Source of the DNA: an uncultured Selenomonadaceae bacterium
Lineage (GTDB): Bacteria; Bacillota; Negativicutes; Selenomonadales; Selenomonadaceae
Length of the DNA: 47,204 nt
Assembly: GCA_905234395.1 (NCBI GenBank)
Contig: CAJOHG010000015.1
Coordinates: 1-47,204, forward strand
Direction: 5' to 3'
In this document: positions 1-8,122 of the stretch, piece after piece
Layout of the letters: each line of letters starts with the position of its first letter
How positions within the stretch are numbered: position 1 is the first letter of the stretch
Notes under the pieces: model-generated
Told to the model about the DNA's origin: nothing
What the model saw: only the letters and a program-made list of their open reading frames with translations
Databases searched by the model: none
Position numbers and translations under genes: made by a program

Positions 1-96
1 CCGCAAACGAATCGCGTTGAAAGTTCGCAGACGAATCGCGTTGAAAGTTCGCAAACGAATCGCGTTGAAAGTTCGCAAACGAATCGCGCTGAAGAC
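1..96 (+). repeat. 24-bp tandem repeat, four copies, in coding sequence
   Basis: Four consecutive 24-base units (1-24, 25-48, 49-72, 73-96) differ at only a few positions. The period is a multiple of three and the frame stays open, so each unit encodes the eight-residue motif SSQTNRVE. The last unit is degenerate. The array may continue to the left of the window. It forms a polar linker in front of the OST-HTH domains. Confidence 0.9.
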
Positions 97-582
97 AGAG
101 TTAACAAACTGCATGATATTTTGCGACAAACGGCGGAGGCTCGTGCTGATGAAACGGGCTTTACTGATTTGAGCTGCGTAGGCAATTCTCTCGGCAAACA
201 GAAAATCGGCTTCGGCATACGCGATTTGGGCTACGGCACCTTGCAAAAGTTTGTCGCCAATTTTCCCGACCGTTACGAATTGCGCAAGACGTTGAAGAAA
301 ATTTTTTACCGTTGCCGCAACGCAAAGTCTTCCGTCAACGACGACAAGCTTCGGCAACTGCATGACATTCTGCGCGAATCTGCGACTCTTCACGCGGACG
401 ACGACGGCTTTTCGCCAATCAATCACGCGGGACAAGAAATCAAGAACAAACATTTGAATTTCGGGATAAGAAATTTCGGTTATGGTCAACTGCGCGAATT
501 CGTCTCCGATTTTCCCGACCTGTACGAAATTTCTCACGACGCAGGAGGCAACAAATTCCGTTACCGTTGCAGACCGGCATGA
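1..582 (+). CDS. C-terminal part of a protein with two OST-HTH/LOTUS domains (5' end outside window)
   Basis: The frame is open from base 1 to the TGA at 580-582, so the true start lies upstream. After the SSQTNRVE repeats come two related modules of about 65 residues. Both have the OST-HTH/LOTUS pattern: a leading helix (KLHDILR), a region ending in G, then GFGIRDLGYGTLQKFVANFP in the first and a matching GIRNFGYGQLREFV stretch in the second, followed by D-x-YE and a final Y-R-CR. From family knowledge, these domains bind RNA and often follow a NYN/PIN-like nuclease domain in bacteria. Here the nuclease part would be outside the window. I infer an RNA-binding, possibly RNA-processing, protein. 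It is not clearly in an operon with the TPR gene downstream, which has its own ribosome-binding site. Confidence 0.75.
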   Translation, partial: PQTNRVESSQTNRVESSQTNRVESSQTNRAEDRVNKLHDILRQTAEARADETGFTDLSCVGNSLGKQKIGFGIRDLGYGTLQKFVANFPDRYELRKTLKKIFYRCRNAKSSVNDDKLRQLHDILRESATLHADDDGFSPINHAGQEIKNKHLNFGIRNFGYGQLREFVSDFPDLYEISHDAGGNKFRYRCRPA

Positions 583-606
583 TAATTTTTTTTAGGAGTG
601 ATGTTA

Positions 607-1140
607 ATGAGTGTGGAAAAAGATTTAAAACGAAAGATTGACGAATACACGCGACAGATTAAAGCAAAGCCGAATGATTCAGAGTCTTGTTATTACAATC
701 GCGGCAATGCTTATTATAATTTGGGACAATTCGAGCTTGCACTTCAAGATTTCGACAAAGCTGTCGAACTTAATCCCAATGAAGCCAATTATTACATCAA
801 TCGCGGAACTACTTATCATTACATTAAAAAATATGAGCCGGCGATTCAAGATTACAATAGAGCGATTGAACTTAATCCGAACTTTGCTTTAGTCTACAAA
901 AATCGCGGTTGGTCTTATTGCTTTTTAAAAAAATATCAGCTCGCAATAAAAGATTTCGATAAAGCCATCGCACTCAATCCCAATTACTCCGAAGCTTACA
1001 ACAATCGCGGTATCGCTTATTACAGCGTCAGGCAATACGAAAAAGCTCGGCAAGACTTTGAAAAGGCGTATGAACTTAATCCCAACAATAAACAGGCTAA
1101 AGACAATATCGAAGTCTGTCGTAAAGCTCTCGGCAAATAA
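607..1140 (+). CDS. TPR-repeat protein
   Basis: This protein of 177 residues consists almost entirely of tetratricopeptide repeats. About four 34-residue units follow the pattern YxNRGxAYYxLxQYExAxxDFxKAxELNPN. There is no signal peptide or membrane segment, so it is probably a cytoplasmic protein-protein interaction scaffold. I chose the ATG at 607 because AGGAG at 594-598 lies 8 bases upstream; the GTG at 598 and ATG at 601 overlap or crowd the ribosome-binding site. It is a paralogue of the next gene: the N-termini match (EYTRQI) and both are followed by nearly the same terminator, so the whole gene-plus-terminator unit was probably duplicated. The binding partner is unknown. Confidence 0.85.
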   Translation: MSVEKDLKRKIDEYTRQIKAKPNDSESCYYNRGNAYYNLGQFELALQDFDKAVELNPNEANYYINRGTTYHYIKKYEPAIQDYNRAIELNPNFALVYKNRGWSYCFLKKYQLAIKDFDKAIALNPNYSEAYNNRGIAYYSVRQYEKARQDFEKAYELNPNNKQAKDNIEVCRKALGK

Positions 1141-1148
1141 AAAATAAT

Positions 1149-1182
1149 CCTCTGCCTGCGAATTTGCGGCGGAGGTTTTTTT
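1149..1182 (+). terminator. Rho-independent terminator after first TPR gene
   Basis: An 8-bp stem (CCTCTGCC with GGCGGAGG, one G-U pair) is followed by seven T residues. Its sequence is nearly the same as the terminator at 1793-1827. Confidence 0.85.
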
Positions 1183-1191
1183 CGTTATAAT
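1164..1191 (+). promoter_or_regulatory. Putative promoter embedded in the terminator
   Basis: TTGCGG (1164-1169) and TATAAT (1186-1191) are spaced by 16 bases. The -35 box lies in the terminator loop and 3' arm, and the spacer contains the T-run. It would drive the second TPR gene, which begins at 1221. The layout recurs at 1807-1835. Confidence 0.5.
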
Positions 1192-1220
1192 CTTTCAAAA
1201 TCTTTTAGGGAGCGATATTT

Positions 1221-1784
1221 ATGGATTTGAAAGATTTGGAACAAAAAATTGCGGAATACACGCGACAGATTGAAGAAAATCCGAATGATTCAGACACATA
1301 TAACAAGCGCGGTCTTGCTTATTATGATTTGGGACAATATGAATTTGCAATTCAAAATTTTGACAAAGCTGTCGAACTTAATCCGAATGATGTAACAACA
1401 CACTGCAATCGCGGCATTTTTTATTATGATTTGGGACAATACGAGCTTGCAATTCAAAATTATCATAAAGCAATCGAGATCGATCCGAATTATGCCAATG
1501 CGTACTTTAATTGCGGCAATACTTATTACAGGTTGGGACAATATGAGCTTGCAATTCAAGATTTTGACAAAGCTGTCGAACTCAACCCGAATTATGCAAC
1601 GGCATACTTTAATTGCGGCAATTCGTATTACGAGTCAGGACAATACGAGCTTGCAATTCAAAATTATGACAAATCTATCGAACTTAATCCGAATGACGCC
1701 GCGGTTTATAGAAATCGCGGAATTGCTTATAATAAATTAGGACAAAAAGTCGCGGACGTGATTGTAATGAGCCATAAAAACTAA
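1221..1784 (+). CDS. TPR-repeat protein, paralogue with disrupted last repeat
   Basis: Paralogue of the preceding TPR gene, 187 residues, with four full 34-residue TPR units (consensus LGQYELAIQNFDKAVELNPN) that are also close to identical as DNA with a 102-base period. ATG 1221 follows AGGGAG (1207-1212) with 8 bases between. The fifth unit begins normally (RNRGIAYNKLGQ) and then changes to an unrelated tail, KVADVIVMSHKN. This suggests that a deletion or frameshift shortened the protein inside the repeat. It is probably a cytoplasmic scaffold, and the binding partner is unknown. Confidence 0.82.
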   Translation: MDLKDLEQKIAEYTRQIEENPNDSDTYNKRGLAYYDLGQYEFAIQNFDKAVELNPNDVTTHCNRGIFYYDLGQYELAIQNYHKAIEIDPNYANAYFNCGNTYYRLGQYELAIQDFDKAVELNPNYATAYFNCGNSYYESGQYELAIQNYDKSIELNPNDAAVYRNRGIAYNKLGQKVADVIVMSHKN

Positions 1785-1792
1785 AAAATAAT

Positions 1793-1827
1793 CCTCTGCC
1801 TTTAACTTGCGGCGGAGGATTTTTTTT
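1793..1827 (+). terminator. Rho-independent terminator after second TPR gene
   Basis: CCTCTGCC (1793-1800) pairs with GGCGGAGG (1811-1818) and is followed by A and eight T residues. It is nearly a copy of the terminator at 1149-1182. Confidence 0.85.
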
Positions 1828-1835
1828 GCTATCAT
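1807..1835 (+). promoter_or_regulatory. Putative promoter overlapping terminator, for the rubrerythrin fusion gene
   Basis: TTGCGG (1807-1812), a 17-base spacer holding the terminator's T-run, and TATCAT (1830-1835). It is the same terminator-promoter composite as at 1164-1191. Confidence 0.45.
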
Positions 1836-1864
1836 GATTGAAATTTTTAGGAGAGGTGACGTAA

Positions 1865-3034
1865 ATGGACAGCAAAGTTCTTTTCAATGTTCAATACGGA
1901 CTGTTCGTTTTGAGCGCGAACGACGGCACTAAGGACAACGCCTGCATTATCAACACCGTGACGCAAGTGACTGCCGCGCCGATAACAAAGGACAGAATTT
2001 CTATCGCCGTCAATAAATCCAACTACACGCACGATATCATTGCCGCGACAAAAAAATTCACCGTCTCAATCATCAGCGAGGCGGCAACTTTTGATCTGTT
2101 CAAACGTTTCGGCTTTCAGAGCGGCAGGAACGTCGACAAATTCGCGGACTTCGACAAAGTTCAACGCACCGTCAACGGCACACTTGCAATCACGGAAGGC
2201 ACGAACTCTTTCATCAGCGCGAACGTGATTCAGCAGGTCGAACTCGACACGCACAGCATTTTCATCGCGGAAGTCGTCGACATGGAAAAATTCTCCGACG
2301 TTCCTTCGACGACTTACAATTTCTATCAGGCGCACATCAAACCGAAACCTGTCGTCAAAGTTGCGGGCAAGACCAAATGGATTTGCAGAATTTGCGGCTA
2401 CGTGCACGAAGGCGACGCTCCGCCCGAAATTTGTCCGCTTTGCAAACACCCGTCAACCGATTTTGAAAAAGTCGTCGAAGCTCCCGAAGCTCCCGCCAAA
2501 AATAAATACGCCGGCACCAAGACCGAGAAAAATCTTCAAGAGGCGTTCGCGGGCGAAAGTCAAGCTCGCAACAAATACACCTACTTTGCAAGCGTCGCGA
2601 AGAAAAACGGCTACGAACAAATTGCCGCGCTCTTCTTAAAAACTGCCGATAACGAGAAGGAACACGCCAAACTTTGGTTTAAAGCTCTCGGCGAACTCGG
2701 CACGGTTGAAGAAAATCTTTTGCACGCCGCCGACGGTGAAAATTTCGAGTGGACGGACATGTATGCGCGTATGGCTCGCGAAGCTGACGAAGAAGGTTTC
2801 CACGAATTGGCAGAACAGTTCAGAGGCGTCGCGGCTATCGAAAAACATCACGAGGAACGTTATCGCAAGCTGCTGAAAAATGTTGAGGCGCGTGAAGTCT
2901 TCAAGAAAGCCGGCGTTCAAGTTTGGGAATGCAGAAATTGCGGACACATCGTCATTGGCACACAAGCTCCCGAACTTTGTCCCGTCTGCGCTCATCCGCA
3001 AAGTTTCTTCGAGGTCAACGCGGAAAACTATTGA
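1865..3034 (+). CDS. Flavin reductase-rubredoxin-rubrerythrin fusion protein
   Basis: This 389-residue protein has four parts. Residues 1-160 resemble the flavin-reductase-like domain of high-molecular-weight rubredoxin (Hrb). Residues 167-205 are a rubredoxin (CRICGY...CPLC). Residues 215-345 are a ferritin-like di-iron rubrerythrin domain with the E-x6-Y and E-x-x-H helices ([32 protein letters not shown]). Residues 353-389 are a second rubredoxin-type site (CRNCGH...CPVC). From family knowledge, Hrb passes electrons from NAD(P)H through FMN to rubredoxin, and rubrerythrin reduces peroxide. I infer a single-chain NAD(P)H-dependent peroxide reductase for an anaerobe. An AGGAGAGGTG ribosome-binding site (1849-1858) precedes ATG 1865. 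The gene is single and is followed by its own terminator. Confidence 0.9.
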   Translation: MDSKVLFNVQYGLFVLSANDGTKDNACIINTVTQVTAAPITKDRISIAVNKSNYTHDIIAATKKFTVSIISEAATFDLFKRFGFQSGRNVDKFADFDKVQRTVNGTLAITEGTNSFISANVIQQVELDTHSIFIAEVVDMEKFSDVPSTTYNFYQAHIKPKPVVKVAGKTKWICRICGYVHEGDAPPEICPLCKHPSTDFEKVVEAPEAPAKNKYAGTKTEKNLQEAFAGESQARNKYTYFASVAKKNGYEQIAALFLKTADNEKEHAKLWFKALGELGTVEENLLHAADGENFEWTDMYARMAREADEEGFHELAEQFRGVAAIEKHHEERYRKLLKNVEAREVFKKAGVQVWECRNCGHIVIGTQAPELCPVCAHPQSFFEVNAENY

Positions 3035-3062
3035 GCTGAAATTTAATCGCATAAAAAAATAA

Positions 3063-3094
3063 GGCGGACAGTCGAATTGACTGCTCGTCTTTTT
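3063..3094 (+). terminator. Terminator after the rubrerythrin fusion gene
   Basis: GGCGGACAGTC pairs with GACTGCTCGTC around a five-base loop, with one internal mismatch and some G-U pairs, followed by five T residues. This is a moderate hairpin. Confidence 0.6.
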
Positions 3095-3155
3095 GATTTC
3101 AATGTTCAAGCGCGGTGACAAGCCGAAAATTTTATAACGCTCAATCGCGACCGCC

Positions 3156-3174
3156 GGATGCCTCGTCACGTTGC
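3156..3174 (+). repeat. Degenerate copy of the GGATGCAACGTCACGTTGC palindromic repeat
   Basis: The 19 bases match the repeat consensus except for CT in place of AA. The copy overlaps the 3' end of the minus-strand DUF5672 gene. That gene's stop codon (GCA ACG TGA, giving Ala-Thr-stop) comes from the palindrome, and the sister gene lacks this ending. Confidence 0.7.
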
Positions 3175-4317
3175 TTTGCCGAGGTTGTGAAAAATTTTCT
3201 CGCAACGATTCAAATATTCGCGCCGAAATGAAATGAAGTGTTCGCCGTAAAAAAGTCCCTTCTGTTCGATGCAATCTATCAATTTGTCGTCATCCTGCAA
3301 CGTCAAGACAAGGTGCGGCAAATTTTCGCGTTCAACGTCGTTCAACAAATCAAGTACATCTTCTTCAGCATAGATAAAAATTTTGTCAGCCAGAGAATTT
3401 TCTTCCCACATAAGCCGCGACAAAATCTTCATCTCACGATAATCCCGCAATACACGCACGGAGGCAAAACGTTTGGTAGAAATGTAGCGACTAATCGATT
3501 GAGAGCGTTCCGCACGCCGAATCAAACGGTCAAACGCCAATTCCTTCAACATTCCTGCCATTTTTTCATCGTAATCTTTTGTGTTCATCTGATCTCTGAA
3601 CGGGCGCAAATCGTAGCCGAACATTGCGAACAGCTCCACGTAAAAATCCGCGCTGAATTTGTCCCAACCGTGACAACCGAACGGCAGGGCGTTGCCAAGT
3701 TTTTTTACGGTTCGATCGGGATACCACTCCATCGAAAAGGCTTGAGCGATTTCAACGGGCGCAACTTTAAAAATTTTCGGGTTCATCAAGCCGCATTGAG
3801 CAAAGAAAGCATCTTCAACGGACTCTTCGACAACACGTTTATTTTTTGGCGAGGCGGCAAATACGTTGACAACTTCATAGCACGATTTGACTTTGCGCAG
3901 AGAAAAGCCGCCGTTGCCGACGCGCGGGATTTTTGTGCCCAAATCATTTCGCCAAGCGTGATAGGGCCACGGTGCGCCGATATAGTCATAGCCGAGCGAG
4001 CAAAATTCTTCCAATGCGTCATAAAAAACAAAGGCATCGAGCTGATAAATCAGTATGTAGTCGAAGTCCGCGAACGTCTCATAAAAACTTGGCGACAACA
4101 TCAGCGTGCAATAAGCGTCGACGTTCTGAAAATATTGCGACGGGAAATGTACGACGCCATCACCGGGCGCAAAGTAAGAGAAATTTTTTCCTTCGGGCGC
4201 GAAAAATATCAGCGGGTAACGTCCCAAAATTTTTCGACACTGTGCCAGAGAAATTTGTTCAAGCGGCGATAATTCTTCTTTGTAGGTCGGAATGACCACG
4301 GCGACTTTTGTTGACAA
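3166..4317 (-). CDS. DUF5672 family protein (first of two tandem paralogues)
   Basis: This 383-residue protein matches the DUF5672 pattern: an N-terminal VAVVIPTYKE strand, FAPEGKNFSYF, the segment DYILIYQLDAFVF, GYDYIGAPW, and VGNGGFSLRKV. The motifs resemble nucleotide-sugar glycosyltransferases, and family members often lie in surface-polysaccharide loci, so a glycosyltransferase role is likely but unproven. There is no membrane segment. The start is TTG 4317, with AGAGGTG a few bases upstream inside the 3' end of the upstream paralogue, so translation is probably coupled. The stop lies inside a palindromic repeat and gives the ending GKAT, where the paralogue ends GKR. Confidence 0.8.
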   Translation of the reverse strand: MSTKVAVVIPTYKEELSPLEQISLAQCRKILGRYPLIFFAPEGKNFSYFAPGDGVVHFPSQYFQNVDAYCTLMLSPSFYETFADFDYILIYQLDAFVFYDALEEFCSLGYDYIGAPWPYHAWRNDLGTKIPRVGNGGFSLRKVKSCYEVVNVFAASPKNKRVVEESVEDAFFAQCGLMNPKIFKVAPVEIAQAFSMEWYPDRTVKKLGNALPFGCHGWDKFSADFYVELFAMFGYDLRPFRDQMNTKDYDEKMAGMLKELAFDRLIRRAERSQSISRYISTKRFASVRVLRDYREMKILSRLMWEENSLADKIFIYAEEDVLDLLNDVERENLPHLVLTLQDDDKLIDCIEQKGLFYGEHFISFRREYLNRCEKIFHNLGKAT

Positions 4318-4323
4318 AATTTT

Positions 4324-5466
4324 TCACCTCTTGCCGAGTTTACGGAAAAGTTCTTCGCAACGAGTCAGATATTCGCGCTGAAATGAGACGACGCGCTTGC
4401 CGTAAGCAAAACCTTTCTTTTCGACTGCGGCAGTCAACGACACGTCGACAGCTCCGCCTTCAGTGATTAGCAGGTGCGGTTGTTTATCCAATGCCAAATC
4501 GTTCAGCAGAAGATCCTGTTCGTCGGGCGCGTAGAGAAAAATTTTGTCGCTCAACGAGCTGTCTTCCATTAGGAGCCGCGCAAGAATCAACATTGCGAAT
4601 GAATGACGAATCACTCTCACGGAAGCAAAACGTTTCGTCGGCAAGTAGCGTGCGATTGACTGTCCGCGTTGAAGTCGGCGAATCAGACGTTGCACAGCCG
4701 CACTTGTGAGCCAATTTCTCAAGCCGTTGTCGGAAGAATGCAATAAATGTTGAGCAGGACGCAAATCATAGCCGAGCTGCTGAAAAACTTTTGCATAAAA
4801 CTCAGGGTTGTGATTGTGCCATGCATGACAGCCGAAAGGAAACTTGCCGCCATTTTTCTTGACGACCCGCGCAGGATTATATTCCGCAGAAAATTTATAA
4901 GCAACGTCAATCGGCGCGACTTTAAAATCACAATCCTCGCGCTTGCCGCAATGAGAAAAGAAAACGTCTTCCGGAAAATTTTTTTCAGTCCATTGAACAA
5001 TCAAATCGGGATGTTTGCAAAGTAAATCGTAGTGAGCTTTGACGTTGCGGAGTGAAAAGCCGCCGTTGCCGACGCACGAAATCATCTTGCGCCAATGTCT
5101 CCTGTATATCAACGGCCACGGCGCACCGATATAATCATAGCCGAGCTTGCAAAAATATTTCAACGCGTCATAGAAAACGAAAGCATCAAGCTGATAAATC
5201 AGTATGTAGTCAAAGCCCGCGAAGGTCTTGTAAAAATTTGGCGACATCATGATTTGGCTGTAAGTCTTGACGCTTTGAAAATATTGCGGCGGGAAATGCA
5301 CTGCGCCATCACCGGGCGCAAAGTAAGAGAAATTTTTTCCTTCGGGCGCGAAAAAAATCAGCGGATAACGTCCCAAAACTTTTCTGCACTGCTCAAGAGA
5401 AATTTTTTCCAGCGGCGATAAGTCTTCTTTGTGCGTCGGAATGACCACGGCAACTTTTGTTGACAA
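4324..5466 (-). CDS. DUF5672 family protein (second tandem paralogue)
   Basis: A 380-residue paralogue of the neighbouring gene with the same motifs in the same order (VAVVIPTHKE, IYQLDAFVF, GYDYIGAPW, VGNGGFSLRNV). It is a likely glycosyltransferase of unknown substrate. I chose TTG 5466 because AGGAGAG lies 9 bases upstream and the protein then begins STKVAVV exactly like its paralogue. A longer reading from GTG 5535 would add a basic AT-rich tail without a ribosome-binding site. The middle and C-terminal thirds have diverged more than the N-terminal third, so substrates may differ. The stop and the next gene's ribosome-binding site overlap. Confidence 0.8.
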   Translation of the reverse strand: MSTKVAVVIPTHKEDLSPLEKISLEQCRKVLGRYPLIFFAPEGKNFSYFAPGDGAVHFPPQYFQSVKTYSQIMMSPNFYKTFAGFDYILIYQLDAFVFYDALKYFCKLGYDYIGAPWPLIYRRHWRKMISCVGNGGFSLRNVKAHYDLLCKHPDLIVQWTEKNFPEDVFFSHCGKREDCDFKVAPIDVAYKFSAEYNPARVVKKNGGKFPFGCHAWHNHNPEFYAKVFQQLGYDLRPAQHLLHSSDNGLRNWLTSAAVQRLIRRLQRGQSIARYLPTKRFASVRVIRHSFAMLILARLLMEDSSLSDKIFLYAPDEQDLLLNDLALDKQPHLLITEGGAVDVSLTAAVEKKGFAYGKRVVSFQREYLTRCEELFRKLGKR

Positions 5467-5544
5467 AATTTTTCTCTCCTGTTCATGAAGTCTCGCGAAA
5501 AAAATTTTTCTGCGCGGGAAAAATTTTTCCTGCACGTTTACGGG

Positions 5545-5647
5545 ACGCCGCTCAAGTCAAAATTCGGAAGCAACGTGACGTTGCATCCGGTAAGTGCGCC
5601 GTAATTATCTGATGTATGATTAAACGCCGCTCAAGTCAAAATTCGGA
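5545..5647. mobile_element. 55-bp palindrome-ended insert flanked by 24-bp direct repeats
   Basis: The same 24 bases occur at 5545-5568 and 5624-5647 and enclose 55 bases. The insert carries GCAACGTGACGTTGCATCC at 5570-5588, one base from the first repeat. The right copy is the 3' end of the radical SAM gene (PNFDLSGV-stop). The left copy is an orphan of the same tail that would read PNFDLSGVP-stop. The pattern fits an insertion with a long target duplication. Confidence 0.7.
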
Positions 5648-6501
5648 ATGAATTTTTTATCGGCGGTCTTGCCGATTTGAACGAAACAATTCTTTACGCC
5701 AATTTCGGTCGCGTGTTCGACGACGGATTGATATTCAAAAGTCGTCAACGTGCGGCTGATTTTTTTATGCTCACTTGCGCGATAAAGCGGCGTATATTGA
5801 TTCATCAGGCTGATAAAAATTTCGTCGCCAAAATTTTCGTGGAGCCGGTCGACAATCTTCATGGCGTCATGTCGAAAATTCGGCAGAATCAAATGGCGGA
5901 CAATCATTCCGCGAATCATCTGCCCGTCAACAATCTGCGCGGCTCCGACGAGTTCAAACATCTTTTCAATCGCGGCGGTCGCAATGTTGAAATAATTTGG
6001 TGCGGCGGAAAATTTTTGGGCGGCATCGTCGTCGACGTATTTCAAATCGGGCAGGAAAATATCAACTCGTCCGCGCAGAAGTTCAAGCGTCTCAACATTC
6101 TCGTAAGCGTTGGAATTCCAAACAATCGGCAACTTCAAGCCGCGACTTTTGGCAATGTCAATCGCCGCGCAAATTTTGTCGGTGTAATGCGTCGGTGTGA
6201 CAAGTTCGACGTTCGACGCGCCGCGATTCTGTTGCTCAAGAAAAATTTCGGCGAGTCGCTCAATCGAAATTTCTGCGCCGAATCCGCCGTGACTGATTGA
6301 AAAATTTTGGCAGTAGACGCAACGCAAATTACAATGCGCAAAAAAAATCGTGCCCGCGCCGTTTTCTCCGACGAGACACGGTTCTTCCCATTTATGCAAG
6401 CTGACCAGGGCAACGCGTAAATTTTCATTAGCTCCGCAAAATCCAAATCGATTCACGCGGTCAACACGACATCTGCGCGGACAAAGTTCACACGGTTTCA
6501 A
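5620..6501 (-). CDS. Radical SAM protein, PflA-like (putative pyruvate formate-lyase activating enzyme family)
   Basis: A 293-residue radical SAM protein. An N-terminal cysteine cluster (CELCPRRCRVDR) is followed by the [4Fe-4S] motif CNLRCVYCQN (C-x3-C-x2-C), then ELVTPTHYTD, a VWNSNAYE strand and DIFLPDLKY. This arrangement is that of the COG1313-type relatives of pyruvate formate-lyase activase; the real substrate is unknown. I chose TTG 6501 (MKPCELCP) because GAGGAG lies 9 bases upstream. The longer reading from ATG 6540 starts MQRHVAA, and those residues are translated from the inserted palindromic repeat. Before the insertion this TTG would have overlapped the UPF0210 stop codon, which implies coupled translation of the two genes. 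Confidence 0.82.
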   Translation of the reverse strand: MKPCELCPRRCRVDRVNRFGFCGANENLRVALVSLHKWEEPCLVGENGAGTIFFAHCNLRCVYCQNFSISHGGFGAEISIERLAEIFLEQQNRGASNVELVTPTHYTDKICAAIDIAKSRGLKLPIVWNSNAYENVETLELLRGRVDIFLPDLKYVDDDAAQKFSAAPNYFNIATAAIEKMFELVGAAQIVDGQMIRGMIVRHLILPNFRHDAMKIVDRLHENFGDEIFISLMNQYTPLYRASEHKKISRTLTTFEYQSVVEHATEIGVKNCFVQIGKTADKKFIPNFDLSGV

Positions 6502-6606
6502 TTTGTCAAACTCCTCACGGGCGGCAACGTGACGTTGCATCCAACGGGTCTGCTTTCAAGTGTTCGATAAGCGAGACTGTTCATTTCAATTTGTCAAACT
6601 CCTCAC
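6496..6606. mobile_element. 65-bp palindrome-containing insert flanked by 23-bp direct repeats
   Basis: The same 23 bases lie at 6496-6518 and 6584-6606. In gene orientation they contain the GTGAGGAG ribosome-binding site and TTG start. The 65 bases between carry GCAACGTGACGTTGCATCC at 6524-6542, followed by AACGGGTCTGCTTT, which recurs with one change next to the copy at 39039. One repeat ends the UPF0210 gene and the other starts the radical SAM gene. Confidence 0.72.
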
Positions 6607-7944
6607 CGGTGCGGGAATTCTTCCGCCGCGAGCAATGAACGCCTCCGAGCTGAAACGATTGACGGGAACAATCGGGCAGTAACCCAAAAGTCCGCCGTAT
6701 TCGACAACGTCGCCGACTTTGGCATTTGGCACGGGTATCAATCGCACGGCAGTAGTTTTGTTGTTGACGACGCCGATAGCCGCCTCGTCCGCGATAATTC
6801 CGCTCAAAGTCGACGCACTAACATCGCCGGCAACAGCAATCATATCGAGTCCGACGGAACAAACACACGTCATCGCCTCAAGCTTTTCAATCGTCAACGA
6901 GCCGCGTTTGACAGCGTGAATCATGCCTTCATCTTCGCTGACGGGAATAAATGCGCCGCTCAAGCCGCCGACGTGAGAACTTGCCATAAGTCCGCCTTTT
7001 TTGACAGCGTCGTTAAGCAGAGCAAGTGCGGCAGTCGTTCCCGGTGCACCGCAAGCTTCAAGTCCCATCTCTTCCAAAATTCGCGCAACCGAATCGCCGA
7101 CAGCGGGAGTCGGAGCAAGTGACAAGTCAATTATCCCGAACGGAACGCCCAATCGACGAGCAGCCTCTTGAGCGACAAGTTGACCGACGCGCGTAATTTT
7201 GAACGCAGTCTTTTTAATCGTCTCGGATATCTCGGTGAAGTTCGCGCCTTTTAAATTTTCAAGTGCATGTTTGACGACGCCGGGACCTGAAACGCCAACG
7301 TTGATGACTTTGTCGGGTTCGCTGACGCCGTGAAATGCTCCAGCCATAAAAGGATTGTCTTGCGGTGCGTTCGCGAAGATGACCAACTTTGCACAACCGA
7401 CAGCTTGACGGTCGCGGGTAAGTTCGGCAGTTCGTTTGATGACCTCGCCCATTTCTCGCACGCAGTCCATATTAATGCCGGCTTTCGTCGACGCAAGATT
7501 AATTGAGCTGCAAACCAAATCGGTTGACGCCAAAGCTTGCGGAATTGACTCAATCAAAATCCTGTCGCCCGAAGTGTAACCTTTTTCAACCAACGCGCTG
7601 AATCCGCCGATAAAATTAACGCCGACCGACTTTGCGGCACGGTCAAGCGTTTCTGCGACGGGCACATAACTTTCAGCCTTGCAACTTTCTGCGGCAATGG
7701 CAACGGGCGTGACTGAAATGCGTTTGTTGATAATCGGGACGCCGTATTCAGCTTCAATCTCCTCGCCGGTCTTGACGAGAAATTCGGCGGACTTGGTGAT
7801 TTTGTCGTAGACGTTGCGGCAGAATTCGCGAAGGTTCGGGTGAGCACAATCGCGCAAGGAAATTCCCATCGTTATCGTGCGCACGTCGAGTTTGTTGACG
7901 GTTATCATCTGATTCGTTTCGAGAATATCTTCAATCGTTATCAA
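6586..7944 (-). CDS. UPF0210/DUF711 (PFL-like) family protein
   Basis: A 452-residue protein of the UPF0210 (DUF711) family. Recognisable stretches include the N-terminal [22 protein letters not shown] beginning, the central [32 protein letters not shown] and the C-terminal [16 protein letters not shown]. Structures of relatives show a pyruvate formate-lyase-like fold, but the function is unknown. The start TTG 7944 lies 7 bases after GAGGGGG, which overlaps the tail of the broken HD copy. It commonly occurs with a UPF0237 ACT protein, as here, which suggests that the ACT protein regulates it. The end of the gene has been duplicated by a repeat insertion. Confidence 0.9.
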   Translation of the reverse strand: MITIEDILETNQMITVNKLDVRTITMGISLRDCAHPNLREFCRNVYDKITKSAEFLVKTGEEIEAEYGVPIINKRISVTPVAIAAESCKAESYVPVAETLDRAAKSVGVNFIGGFSALVEKGYTSGDRILIESIPQALASTDLVCSSINLASTKAGINMDCVREMGEVIKRTAELTRDRQAVGCAKLVIFANAPQDNPFMAGAFHGVSEPDKVINVGVSGPGVVKHALENLKGANFTEISETIKKTAFKITRVGQLVAQEAARRLGVPFGIIDLSLAPTPAVGDSVARILEEMGLEACGAPGTTAALALLNDAVKKGGLMASSHVGGLSGAFIPVSEDEGMIHAVKRGSLTIEKLEAMTCVCSVGLDMIAVAGDVSASTLSGIIADEAAIGVVNNKTTAVRLIPVPNAKVGDVVEYGGLLGYCPIVPVNRFSSEAFIARGGRIPAPVRSLTN

Positions 7945-8122
7945 AAGTTTTCCCCCTCAAAATTTTCAACGCAAACCGATATTTTTTGACGCGCTCCAAA
8001 TCTTTTGCCGAAGGATTTTTCAATCGTGACAAGTCGGAATTGTGATTCAGGTCAGCGGCTTTGACTTTGGCGGCAAGTTTATCGTTGCTGATTCGCTCAA
8101 CGTATTGCGTCAAAAGTTTCAA
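7931..8122 (-). pseudogene. Truncated duplicate of the HD hydrolase 3' end
   Basis: This fragment repeats the last third of the HD gene just upstream, with a period of 169 bases (for example GCAAACCGAT at 7971-7980 and 8140-8149). Compared with the intact gene it has lost the residues HDDETPYLE and carries several amino acid changes (H to N, A to S, two E to K), so it has drifted. It retains the end of the reading frame that overlaps the UPF0210 ribosome-binding site and start. A short run AAACTTTTGACGCA at the seam may be the microhomology used. I do not expect a functional product. Confidence 0.75.

Noticed and set aside
1..96. CRISPR-like short repeats at the left edge
   Set aside because: The 24-base units are contiguous with no spacers and encode an in-frame peptide repeat.
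3238..4272. A 344-codon plus-strand frame opposite the DUF5672 gene
   Set aside because: It is antisense to a gene with clear family motifs and a tandem paralogue, and it has no domain or translation signal of its own.
6502..6540. ATG 6540 as the radical SAM start
   Set aside because: Its first codons are the inserted repeat and it lacks a ribosome-binding site. TTG 6501 has GAGGAG at the right distance and fits the pre-insertion coupling.
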